NCBI GenBank assembly: GCA_029339195.1
Contig: JAPTJF010000046.1
Span: 62,001 to 126,000, forward strand
Length of the DNA: 64,000 nt
Direction of reading: 5' to 3'
Source: Micractinium sp. NFX-FRZ
Taxonomy: Eukaryota; Chlorophyta; Trebouxiophyceae; Chlorellales; Chlorellaceae
Part shown: piece by piece, positions 20,390 to 30,323 of the stretch
How positions within the stretch are numbered: the stretch's first letter is position 1
Layout: each line of letters starts with the position of its first letter
The notes under the pieces: model-generated
The model's input: only the letters and a program-made list of their open reading frames with translations
Told to the model about the DNA's origin: nothing
Databases searched by the model: none
Program-made: the position numbers and the translations under genes

Positions 20390-22556
20390 ATGATCACCCT
20401 GCATGCAGTCCCTCAGTTTGAGCTTATGTGCCAGGCGCCAGCAGCCCGGTCGGCAGCACCCCGCGGCTTTGCGTCCCTCTCAACCTCCCTGCTGGGGCGG
20501 CAGCACGCGCAGCAGGAGCAGCAGCAGCAGCAGGAGGGGCGCCGCCTCTTCTCTCACGTGCCGCTCTTCGACCTGGCTCGGTGCGTGTTCTTGCACTTGA
20601 AGGTTACCGTAGTGGTACCGACTGAGCAAGGCCATCCAAACCCAGCCCTGCACTGTGGACAGGCGGCTGTGCCGCCGGGCAGTCCTCACCCCCTCCTCCC
20701 CGCAAGCAAGGGTCAACCTGCCTGCTGTATCTCCTGCCTCTTGCCGGCGCACTCCTGGACCTTGCGTGCAGGGCGGCGGCGGGGCCTGCAGTGGAGTCGG
20801 GCCTGCGGGTGATCAAGGTGGCGGGAGACGGGCGCTGCATGTTCAGGTGGGTGCTGCGGGGGAGGGGGCCAGCGCGGAGGGCCGAATGCGCAGCGGCAGG
20901 GGCGTGTAGCACAGCGGCATGCAGTCGGGGGGTCCCACTCTGGCTGCCCCCATTGCCTGGGTGCACCCCTCTGTGCACCAAGCTCTGAGCGGGGAGGCTC
21001 GTGCCGCCTGCCTGACTACTCTGTGTGCATGTGCGTGGTGTGTGTGGTACCTGTGCCCTCCCAACAACCCCGAACAAGCGCGTCTGCGTGCTGTGCGTGC
21101 TGTGCAGGGCGCTGGCCCAGGGGCTGGCGCGCAACCAGGGGCGCTTCCTGGGGCAGTCGGCCGAGGAGCAGGAGGCAGGTGGGCACACCCCCCGGCCCGG
21201 GACAGCTGCCCCCCTAGCCTGTTATCATGAGCTCTTTCTCTGGCATCTGCATGCCCCTCCGCCTGTCCGCCCGACCACCCGACCGCATGTTCCTCACCCA
21301 TGCATGGCCCTGGTCTGTCCCCCACTGCCCACTGCTCCCTGACGCCCGCCCACTGCGATCCCCTCCACCCCAAGCAGAACCAGCTGCGTCTGGCTGTGGC
21401 AGATGCGCTCATCGACTGTCTGTGCATGCACAGGACTGCTCACATGTGTACTGCTGCTTGTGTGCGACCTGCTGCTCCCTGCAGACCAGCTGCGTCTGGC
21501 GGTGGCTGAGGCGCTGTGCCGCACCGCCAAGCGGCGCAACGAGTTTGCGCCTGCTGTGTACGCTGTGGAGGCGGAGGACAAGCTGCAGAAGTGAGCTGGG
21601 GCCGGGGCATGGGAGGCAAAGGAGGTGGGGTGGTGGGGGCTGGCTGGGGTGTGCCGTTGTGGCTGAGGGCAAGGTGCAGCGGGTCGGCAGAGACATGGGT
21701 GGGTTGCTGGGGTAAGGGCGGGGGTGGGGTGCGCTGTGCTGTGCTGTCCTGTGCGCTGTGGAGGCATAGGAGTAGCGGGCGTGTAATCCTATGCAGCGGG
21801 CGTGGGCCAAACATGCAGGCATGAGCCACCGGTGGGGTGGGATGGGGGTGTGGGACCAGCGGCAGCAGTGCGGGCCAGAGCAGGAGCTGGGTGGCACATG
21901 CGTGCCGATGTGCTGTCGGCACGGCACCACCTGCGCTGGCACAGAGAAGCAGCAGGCTTGCAAGGGGCGCTCTTGTCCGTGTGCCCTGCGCCTGCTCACG
22001 CCATGGCGCGCACACCCCTGCTCACACACTTGGGAGCACACGCCGCCGACCCTTTGCAGCTACTGCCGACGCATCCTGGCGCCCACCTTCTGGGGTGGGG
22101 AGCCCGAGCTGCTGGTGCTCAGCCAGATGCTGCGGGTGCCCATCCACGTGTACATCCCGGCGCGCGAGGCAAACAGCAGGTGTGTGTGGGGGTGGGGGGT
22201 GGGGGGTGGGGGGTGGGCGCCGCCTCACGCAGTGCACTGCCTGCCCATGCGCCGCGCCGCTTCTGCACCGCGCACGTGCCTCTCCTTGCCCACCCACCCA
22301 GCGCATCCTTGTTGTTGGTCTGTTGCAAGCTGCCATCTGCCGTGCGTGCTTTGACAGGGATGCGTGCGCCATTACCATACTCGTCGTGCATTGCAGGGGC
22401 GGCGGCAGCGGGTTTGTGGTGATCCAGCGGTACGGGGAGCAGTACGAGAAGAAGAAGGGCGGCGGCGCAGGCAAGGCGGGCAGCGGCAAGAAGCGGCCGC
22501 GCGTGGTGCGGCTGGTGTACAGCGGGGCCAACCACTACGACCTGCTGGTCAAGTAG
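20390..22556 (+). CDS. OTU-family cysteine protease (deubiquitinase-like)
   Basis: Exons 20390-20580, 20772-20846, 21108-21178, 21485-21590, 22060-22179, 22397-22556; phases agree; 240 aa. The catalytic site is VAGDGRCMFRA, with Asp83 and nucleophile Cys86, and the catalytic His is His234 in SGANHYDLL close to the C-terminus. Between them are FWGGEPELLVLSQMLRVPIH and VYIPARE, the typical OTU strands. The length and order match the short plant OTU proteins with GDGRC.FRA, which cleave ubiquitin chains. The N-terminal ~60 residues are Ala, Ser, Arg and Gln-rich and may be a presequence or a disordered region (inference). Intron 3 contains a decoy copy of the head of exon 4. All introns are GT-AG. 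Confidence 0.9.
21371..21410 (+). repeat. diverged copy of OTU exon 4 head and acceptor
   Basis: gcag|aaccagctgcgtctgg here matches gcag|accagctgcgtctggc at the true exon (21481 on), followed by ctgtggcagatgcgctc versus cggtggctgaggcgctg. The copy lies 107 bp upstream, in the intron, and still has an acceptor-like AG. It would encode QLRLAVADAL against QLRLAVAEAL. Confidence 0.8.
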
Positions 22557-23816
22557 CACGGCTGGAGTGCCCTGAGAGCACTGGGGTCAGCGAGCGAGGA
22601 GCCGGTTCATCTTGCTGTGCTCAGGTTTCCCAAGTTTATGAACCCAGTGTGATCTGATGTCTAGAAATAGCAGAGCTGCCTGAAATGGAGTGTGGCCCAA
22701 GTGGCGAGGTCAGGAAGGAGAGGCCTTCCATGCCGCCTGTTACGTGCCTGCCTGCCTGCCTGCCTGCCCCTCCCATTCCTCGGCCCGGGTTGCTGCTTTG
22801 CCTCCGGCACATGCCGCTGGCCAGCTGTCCAGTGGCCCGTTGCGTACGGCTGTTGTTGTCTGTCTCGCTTCCTGGCTGCCTTGTACCGTGGGAATGAGGA
22901 CAGTGTACCGTCGAATCCCACACGCCGCCCATCTGGCATGTGGGGAGGCAGGCTGCCACCAGCTGCTCAGCATCCAAAGCGTACCGCGTGAGGACGAGGA
23001 GGCGGGGCAGCTGCAGCTCTCAAGTAATATGCTGATCAGGCTGGGGGGCGCTTAGAGTTAGGGCACTGCGCCGCCGGCATATGCCAGTGGCAGCGGCGGC
23101 ACTCTGCTGCACGTTGTCACCACCACAGCGCGGCGGTCAGCGCCCGGCCCGGCTGCATCAGTTCCACCAACCCCGTACCCCTCCCTGACCCGTGATCTAC
23201 GTTTACAACAGCGTGATGGCGTTAGAACGCCAGAACTGGTAAAGCACCCCTTGCGACTTCCCCCATATTCAATTCCTCTAGTCCTGTGCAAGTGCCCGGC
23301 CCCGTGCGTTGCAGCCCCACTGCTGACCGCCCTTCCCCCGTGTTGCTGACCCGGCCAAGCTCCGCTCCCGCGCCCCTGGTTTCAGGTGTGCCCCTGCCCT
23401 TCACCAGCGTGTATGAGCGCTTTGCACTGCCAGCTCTGCTGCTTGCCGTGCGCAGCCGTAAGCACTTGCCAGGACCTCCCCTAGGTTGACTGCTGCCGCC
23501 GCCGGCGGCGGCACCGCCGCCCCCATCCCTCACTTCCCCTGCCAATCCGCCCGCTCGGTTGTGGGCCTGTCTCACAGCCCGGCTTACACACACACACACA
23601 CAATATCCTCTCAGGATCCGCGTGATGCGCATGCTCCGGTACTGCGGAGCTCCACTTCTCTTTCAGGCCACACATAGTTTCGCGCTTCCACAATTTCCTG
23701 AAAGGAGAGGCCACAGAAGCCTTGGGCACCCTCTGCACACACGCAAGCCATCCGCAGCCAGGGCTGGCACCACCTTCAGCTCCAGCACCTGCCCTGGACA
23801 GTGAGACACGACCACC
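22557..23816. other. intergenic region between OTU and amine oxidase genes
   Basis: No exon supported. Contains a TGCC repeat (22746-22770), a 20-bp perfect GC palindrome (23494-23513) and a short CA repeat (about 23587-23601). It should hold the OTU 3' UTR and the promoter of the amine oxidase gene. Confidence 0.5.
23494..23513. repeat. perfect 20-bp GC palindrome
   Basis: tgccgccgcc followed by its exact reverse complement ggcggcggca. It lies about 300 bp upstream of the amine oxidase ATG. Confidence 0.85.
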
Positions 23817-26800
23817 ATGACCAAGCCTACAATCGCCCCTGCACAGCCGCTGCTTCGTGAGTTTGCCTGGGTGGGAGTGGCCCCCGGCCGGGGGCCAGGT
23901 TCGGCCGGCCTTTGTTGCGCTGCCCGTTCTCTTCCTAAGGCTTTTCACTGGCAAACGAAACGCGATTTGGGTACGGCTATGCCACAAGTGCACCCCCCGG
24001 GGCCGGTCCCGCCGGGCCGAATACGGTCTGACTACCCAAGTGCAACCTTAGACCCCCTCCAGCCAGATGAGGACCTCCTGCTGCCCCACCCGTATGTGCC
24101 ACCACAACCTGGACATACATGCCAGCCGAGCCCTGCCGCCCTGCTGCCCCCTTTATGCCCGCAGGTGACCCACCCCACGCCAGCGCCACCAACAACGGGG
24201 CGGAGGCGGCTGCCTCCTTTGACGTCGTGGTGGTGGGCGGCGGCGTGTCCGGCCTCACCGCCGCCCGCGACCTGCTGCGCAAGGGGCACAGCGTGGCGGT
24301 GCTGGAGGCGCGCGGCGGCCTGGGCGGCCGCTGCCTGCGCCTGCCCGTCACCTACGCCGCCGACGGCAAGCCGGTGCGCTGCGCGCTGCCCGAGTGCGAG
24401 GGCCCCGTGTGCGACTCCACATACTGGTACGACGTCGGCGGCCAGTGGGTGGGCCCCACCCAGAAGCGCTTCCTGGCAATGGCGGAGGAGTATGGCGTGA
24501 AGATGTACGAGGCCTCGCAATGTGAGTAGTCACTACGGTAGTGTGACCACTGTGCAAGCGTGACTATATAGTCACATACGAGTGGTGCCATGCCACCCAA
24601 CGGCGCGGCTGCCGCCTGGCAGCCTGATTTGTAGCGGCAAGACGCAGAGGGGGCAACACAAAGCAGCCAGGAACCCTGCCTGCCTGCCTGCCTGCCCCAC
24701 TTTCACACTTTTGTTGATGCATGATTGAAGGCTCGCTCCTGCCCGCCAGCTAGCCGCCCAACCCAACCCAAGCTGCCTGCATAATGCGCGCCTCGGCCCG
24801 CTCCCGCCTCCCCTCTCGCCATCTGGCGTGTCATGTGCTCGAGTCATCACTGCTGACCCCCGCACCCTCGCCCGTTTTCCGCCAGCCGGTTTCTTAACAA
24901 CCACCCTGCCCTGCCCTGCCCCGCCCTTCCCCCGTGGCCGCGCCTGCAGGGCAGGGTCGCGCCCGTCTGTATGTCAACGGCAAGCCCGCCATCGTCTCCT
25001 CTGCCCTGCTGGGTGGCCTGCCCATCCCAGGTGCGCCGGCAGTGTGTGCTGGTGCACTGGTGTTTCACAAGCGTAACTGGCGTGCCCGTGCGTGCCTCTC
25101 CTGAGTCGCACCGGAGGAGCAGGGGACAGGCAAGCTGCGTGCCGTCACTCCTGCACCAATCACCCCGCTGACTGGAGGGGCCTCTCCACCCCACTGGCGC
25201 CCTTCCCAAGGAGCTGCACGCGGCGCCTCCCCTGCAGCCCACCATGCGCTGCAGAGGATGGGCAGGCGCAGCCCTCCCCTGAGCACTCTGGTTGCAGCTG
25301 TTCTTGCGTGCTCTTTGACTGATTCGGTGCAAGCGTGGCTCCCCATGCGCTGCAGAGGATGAGCTGGCGCAGTTTTCTCCCGAGCAGCGCGCCTCGCTGG
25401 CAGAGTACGGCCGCCTGGTGGGGCTGCTGAAGGGCATTGTGGCAAGCGTGGACGTGGAAGAGCCTTGGAAGACACCGGGGGCGGCGGACCTGGATGCCAC
25501 GACCTTCCAGTCCTGGTGGGTGGCTGGGTGGTGGCGGGTGGGTGGGGGCGGGGGGCAGGAGGGGGGTGATGCTTGCAGTGCACTAGCGCTGGCGGTTCTG
25601 GCAGAGCAGTTACTGTAGTGCCCTGTACTGTGTAGCAATGCTTCCGTTGTGGGGTGGCTGCGCGGCACCTGCGCGGCACCTGCCAGCAGCACTGGCTCCT
25701 GACTGTAAAGGAGGCATCGCAGCACAAGCTGACCTCAGCTTGGCTTGGCCCGCCGGCTGCCGGCGCACGTCACGCTGCTTCCCTGCCCGCGTGCCCGCCT
25801 GCACTTGGATTGTGTCACAGCGCAGGCTGCGCAAGCAGACAGCACACAGCACAGCACTGCAAGCTACCGCAGGCTGGATCACCCTCCCGTGCTTTCAATT
25901 GCCCCTACACACCCCCACCCCACCATGCATGCCTGCCCTGCCGCTGGTTGCAGGCTGGTCAGGCACAGCAGGCACAAATTTGGAAAGGACCCGCTTGCCT
26001 TGATTCTTGCCTACCTGCCTGCCCTCCCACCCACCCACCCACCCACCAACCCACCCATCCTTCCCACCCGCAACCCCACCCTGGCAGGCTGGAGAAGCAC
26101 AGCACCGACAAGTTTGCCAAGGATCTGCTGGCCTCGATTGAGCCGCTGGCCGGCGGCGCGCTGGGCGGCATCCGCCCGGGCTGGGTGTCGGTGCTGCACA
26201 TTGCGCGGCAGATGAAGGCGGCGCCGCAGTCGGAGGAGCCGGAGCGGTACCTGTTCTGGGGGGCGGCGGGCCAGTTTGTGGACCACCTGGCCAAGGTGGG
26301 CGGGGCGGGGGGGGGAGGGGGGGGGGGCGGGGCGGGGCATACGTGCTTGGGCTGGGGTGGTGCAGAGGGCACTCGGCGTGTGGGTCACGTGGCACAGGTG
26401 GGTGGCACGGAGCGCTTCCTGTTTTGCAGCGGGGGGCAGGTCGGCAGGGGCGCACTGGGTTTGCGGTGTGTGTTGGGTTGGGTTGGGTTGGCTGTTATTG
26501 GTTGTTGCTGTTGATGATGCATGTCCTGTTGCATGGGTCCTGGGGGGAGCGCCAGCTGGTCCTGCCATGTGGCGCACTTTGCGGTCTGTACTGCTGTTTG
26601 TACTGCACCCACTGCACTGTGCCCACCTGCTTGGCTGCGCCGCCCCGTGATGTGGCCCGCAGGAGGTGGAGGAGCTGGGCGGGAAGATCGTGGTCAAGGC
26701 GCCTGTCCGGGAGATCACGCAGAGCGAGGAGGGTGTGGTGGTGACCAGCGACGCCGGGACGTGAGCAAGCGCTGCCTGCCTGGCTGCTGCTGGCCTGAGG

Positions 26801-29235
26801 CTGAGGCTGAGGCCGCCCCCCCTGCCGCCCAGCTTTGCTGCCTGCTTGCCAGCCTGCCTGCACACCTGCCTGCCTGAGGGGACGATGGGCGAATGTCACC
26901 CACCCCCACCCTACATCCATGCTCAATCGCAACACAACCGCCCCCCTGGCTGCCGGCCCTGCCCTGCCCTGCCCTGCCCCTCTTGAGTGCCACCTCTGGC
27001 TGGGTGCCCTGCCCTGCCCCTCTTGAGTGCCACCTCTGGCTGGGTGCCCTGCCCTGCCCCTTTGCTCCCCCTTGCCTGCTCCCCGCGGCTCCATGCCCAC
27101 CTCCCCGCGGCTTCCTTGCCCACACTCCTGCACCTGCTGTGCCCGCCCACCTCCCTGCAGCTTCCGTGGCCACTTCACCGTGGTCGCCATGCCGCCGTGC
27201 CTGACGGGGCGCATCACTTACGACCCCCCGCTGCCCCGCGAGCGCAACCAGGTCCCCCAGCGCAGCCCCATGGGCGCTGTGGTCAAGGTGGGCGGGTGGT
27301 AGGGTGGGTGCTGTGGGTGCTGTGGTCAATGCGGGCGGGCGGGTCGGTGCTGTGGGTGCTGTGGGTGCTGTGGTCAAGGCGGGTGGGCGGGCGGGTGGGC
27401 AGCAGGGCCCCCACAATTGTTCTTTCCACCGCCTGCAGGTGCTGTGCCAGCCTGTACGCCTGCACGCTGGGCACGCTGCGCCTCCCCCTGCCCACCCTGC
27501 ACCCTTGGGCTCCCATTCGCAAACCCGCGCCACCTGCAGGTGCTGGCCTTCTACGAGGCGCCCTACTGGCGCACCGAGGGCACCCCCCTCAGCGAGCAGG
27601 TCACCTTTGCCCTCAACCCCCACGCCTTCAACGCCGACCACCACCTGTACATCGACTCGGTGTACGACGTGTCGCCACCTGGCGGCCCGGGAGTGCTGGC
27701 CTCCTTCCTGTGGAACGACGACGCATTTGAGCTGCTCAACAAGGTGGGTGGGCGGGCTGCCAGTGATGCTGACGTGTGCTACAGCTGCCACCTCGTTGCG
27801 CTGAGCAGGCTCTTCAGAACGGGGGTTTGATCTGTCGAAGAAGGCGCTGCCACGGGGCAGGAGCACCTCGACTCCCATCCCACCTCCCGCTTCGCCACAC
27901 ATCGCTGTACACCCCACTCCTACCCCACTCCTACCGCGTGCCGCCCATCCCCACCCTCCCGCCGCTGCACCCCGCTGCCCTTGCAGGGCGAGGAGGTGGC
28001 CCGCGAGACCATCCTGTCCACCTGGGCGTCCTTCCTGGGCTGCCCCGACATCGCCAGCAAGGCCATCAACTTCATTGTGGTCGACTGGCCCTCGCAGCAG
28101 TGGACGGGTGGGGCGGGCGGGCGGGTGGGGCGGGCCACTGCCAGCTGGACAAAGTCATGTTGCCAGCTGGGCGTGGTGTACTCGAGCGGGCGCCGTTGCT
28201 TGGCATCTTGTACTGAACGCGGAGGGTGCTGACGAGCGCATGCTGGGCAAGCGGCGGGCCGGCCCTGCTTCCTGCCAGCCAATCGCACGTGACACTGCCC
28301 CTTGCACACCAAGGCCTCACAGGCCAGAGTCGCGTGGGTTGGGTGGCGCTCGGCTGCGCCCACTTGCCACCGTTGCCGCAGGCCGCCTGCTCCCGTGTGC
28401 GTGCGCTGCTGCATTGCTCGCTTGCTGCCCACCCTCCCCTGCTTCTCTCCTGGGTGCCGGTGGCAACCAAGCGCCCCCCGTCTCCCTCCCCCCACTATAA
28501 TGGAAATTGTTCTTGTATCAAGTACACATATAATTCAACACAATCATTCCACGGCTGCAGGCGGGGCCTACACCAGCTTCATGATGCCCGGTGCCTGGAC
28601 CTCCCTCAAGGACGCCTTCACCAAGCCCTGCGGCCGCATCCACTGGTGGGTGCCTGCTGGCCTTCCTGTCTGCCTGCTGCCCTGCCTGCCTGCTGGGCCT
28701 GCTGGCTGGTAACTCCGCCTGGCTCGCCTCCGCCGTCTCCGGTGGGGCAGCTGGCCCACCTGCTGGCGGGGTGTGGGGAGGCGGGAGGTGCAGGGCCGGG
28801 GCCGGGGTGGGATGGGATGCAACTGGCTGGGCGCTTGTGCGTGAGTATGGGAGATACTCCTTGATCGCCTTCTTTTCCGAAAGCACTTTGCCTTGGGCGT
28901 GTGCGCAGGGCTGATGGGTCCCCCAGCTGGCCTGGCTACCGCCCGTGTGCCCCCTGCCTCAGTGCCTCTTCGTCTCCCCTCTGCGTCCGCCCGCGTGCAG
29001 GGCCGGGTCCGAGGTGTCCCCCAGCTGGCCCGGCTTCTACGAGGGCGCCATCGTGACGGCGGAGAAGGTGGCTGCTGACGTGGAGGCACTGCTCAAGGAG
29101 GAGGAGTCCCACAACCTGTCCCGCCTGCCCTCAGAGGGGGCCTGGGACCTGCCCCGCTCCCACACCCTCCGCCTCGTCACCAGCTGCACCGCCGCGGCCG
29201 GGACCGTGCCCCTCACTGCCCCCGAGCTCAACTGA
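23817..29235 (+). CDS. flavin-containing amine oxidase (MAO-like)
   Basis: Eleven exons: 23817-23856, 24165-24521, 24950-25030, 25356-25515, 26088-26295, 26663-26760, 27161-27287, 27540-27743, 27987-28107, 28561-28645, 29001-29235; phases agree; 571 aa. The Rossmann FAD-binding motif is VVVVGGGVSGLTAARDLL (~34-51), then VLEARGGLGGR, and YDVGGQWVGPTQ follows. Further blocks are PWKTPGAADLDATTFQSWLE, VVVTSDAG, VVAMPPCLTGRITYDPPLPR, WPSQQWTGGAYTSFMMPG and the C-terminal PCGRIHWAGSE FAD block. This is the monoamine oxidase layout. Where MAOs attach FAD through Cys (SGGCY) this protein has GGAY, so FAD is probably non-covalent. Expected reaction: oxidative deamination of an amine, releasing H2O2; the substrate is unknown. 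No clear signal peptide or PTS1 is seen. Several introns contain copies of adjacent exon edges. Confidence 0.9.
24560..24575. repeat. 16-bp perfect palindrome in amine oxidase intron 2
   Basis: gtgactatatagtcac equals its own reverse complement. Just upstream, 24526-24545, is an imperfect hairpin (gtcactac / gtagtgtgac). Confidence 0.8.
25242..25285 (+). repeat. copy of amine oxidase exon 4 head and acceptor
   Basis: catgcgctgcagaggatg is identical to the sequence at the true acceptor (25344 on). The match continues less well through ggcaggcgcagccctcccctgagca against agctggcgcagttttctcccgagca. It lies 101 bp upstream of the real exon border and keeps its AG. Confidence 0.85.
25945..26005 (+). 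repeat. diverged copy of amine oxidase exon 5 head and acceptor
   Basis: gcaggctggtcaggcacagc matches gcaggctggagaagcacagc at 26085 on. The similarity extends about 57 bases (roughly 44 identical by eye) through acaaatttggaaagga versus acaagtttgccaagga. Offset is about 135 bp. Confidence 0.75.
26963..27060 (+). repeat. 40-bp tandem repeat in amine oxidase intron 6
   Basis: tcttgagtgccacctctggc occurs at 26981 and 27021 with period 40, flanked by GCCCT runs. Confidence 0.9.
27312..27395 (+). repeat. two copies of amine oxidase exon 7 end and donor
   Basis: gctgtggtcaag|gtgggcggg at the exon end (27276-27296) is followed in the intron by gctgtggtcaatgcgggc and then gctgtggtcaaggcgggtgg. In both copies the donor GT has become GC. 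Confidence 0.7.
28900..28939 (+). repeat. copy of amine oxidase exon 11 head and acceptor
   Basis: gtgcgcagggctgatgggtc then ccccagctggcctggctac parallels cgtgcagggccgggtccgag then ccccagctggcccggcttctac at the real exon (28994 on). Offset about 90 bp. Confidence 0.75.
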
Positions 29236-30323
29236 GCAGAGGGTTGGTCTGAATGGAGCTGCCGGGGCGGGGCTGTTTGCCGCCCCCTGGGCTGAACCGA
29301 GCTGAGTTGAGGCTTGGGCGTGAGCGGAGCCGAGGCAGGAGCGACTGATGAGGAGGGAGGTGCTCCAGCCACCCTGACGGCTTCCCCAGCCCACGCCCCA
29401 TGAGCTGTGGCATCTTTTCTTTTCCTTCATTTGTCTACCTGGTCTGATCCGAGATGGCCGGCCTTTTTGGACCGTAGCAAGCACTGCTGGCAATTGTTTG
29501 GTGCCAGCACAAGTGCACGGACCCCCCCAACCCACCCCCATCCTCCTGCCGTTCCCTTGTTGCCGCAAGTGCTTCGTAGCACACGCCCCCAGCACGCTGC
29601 TCCTGCACACCTCTGTCACTGCCTGCCTCAGGCCGCCTCCTAACGGTGCGATGGCGAAGTGGCAGCGGCAGCGCACTTGTCTGTTTTGTATTGGTGGTGC
29701 CTCGCCCCGTTATCCGCCCGGTGACGCCTGTTTTGGCCCGCGCTTCCAGCTTTTGTACATGTTCCCACACCTTGCGGTGAACCTGGCTAGTTGTGCACCC
29801 CCCATGCCTCCACGCCGGTCGGCCTCTCCCAGCTAGCTGCCATCTGCCGTGGTCGTGGTGTATTGGGTCATGCAGCCGATGAGTGCACCCTACAGATGTA
29901 ATGTCTCCATGTGCCTGATGCGAGTTGCATATGCATGCAGAGAGAAGAGGGGAGAACGTGCCACTGGCCCAGTGGGTGGGAGAAGGAGGGTCAGCAAAGA
30001 GCACCACTGCGCACTGCACTCGCAGCCTGCTCTGCTGCGCTCGTCAGAGCGACGCTGAAACGTCCAGCTAGGCAGGCACATAGCAGGAGATGGGATGCAG
30101 GAGATGGGATTCGACCAGTGTAAGCCTAGCCAGGACTATCAGTCACAGCCTAGAGCCAACATACATTTGCTTGTCGTCAGGCCAGTTGTGAGGTGTCTTG
30201 AAGGTAGAATGCACTCCCGCGGGGTCCCGCCGTGGCGCCGCCGCTCCAGCCTTTCAAGAAAGCAGGGCGGAGGTGCTGCGGGGCGGAGCGCGGCTGGTGG
30301 CGCCGGGCACTGGGGGCCAGCGC
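29236..30323. other. convergent spacer between amine oxidase and Cys-rich genes
   Basis: No exon supported. Both flanking genes end here. TGTAA motifs on the + strand at 29897-29901 and 30119-30123 are candidate poly(A) signals of the amine oxidase gene, which would give a long 3' UTR. Confidence 0.45.
29897..29901 (+). promoter_or_regulatory. candidate poly(A) signal TGTAA
   Basis: First TGTAA seen after the amine oxidase stop, 662 bases downstream. Long algal 3' UTRs of this size are known, but the assignment is only positional. Confidence 0.35.

Noticed and set aside
27429..27450. A further exon-edge copy: cgcctgcaggtgctg upstream of amine oxidase exon 8.
   Set aside because: Only about 15 bases match and most of that is splice consensus, so it was not counted.
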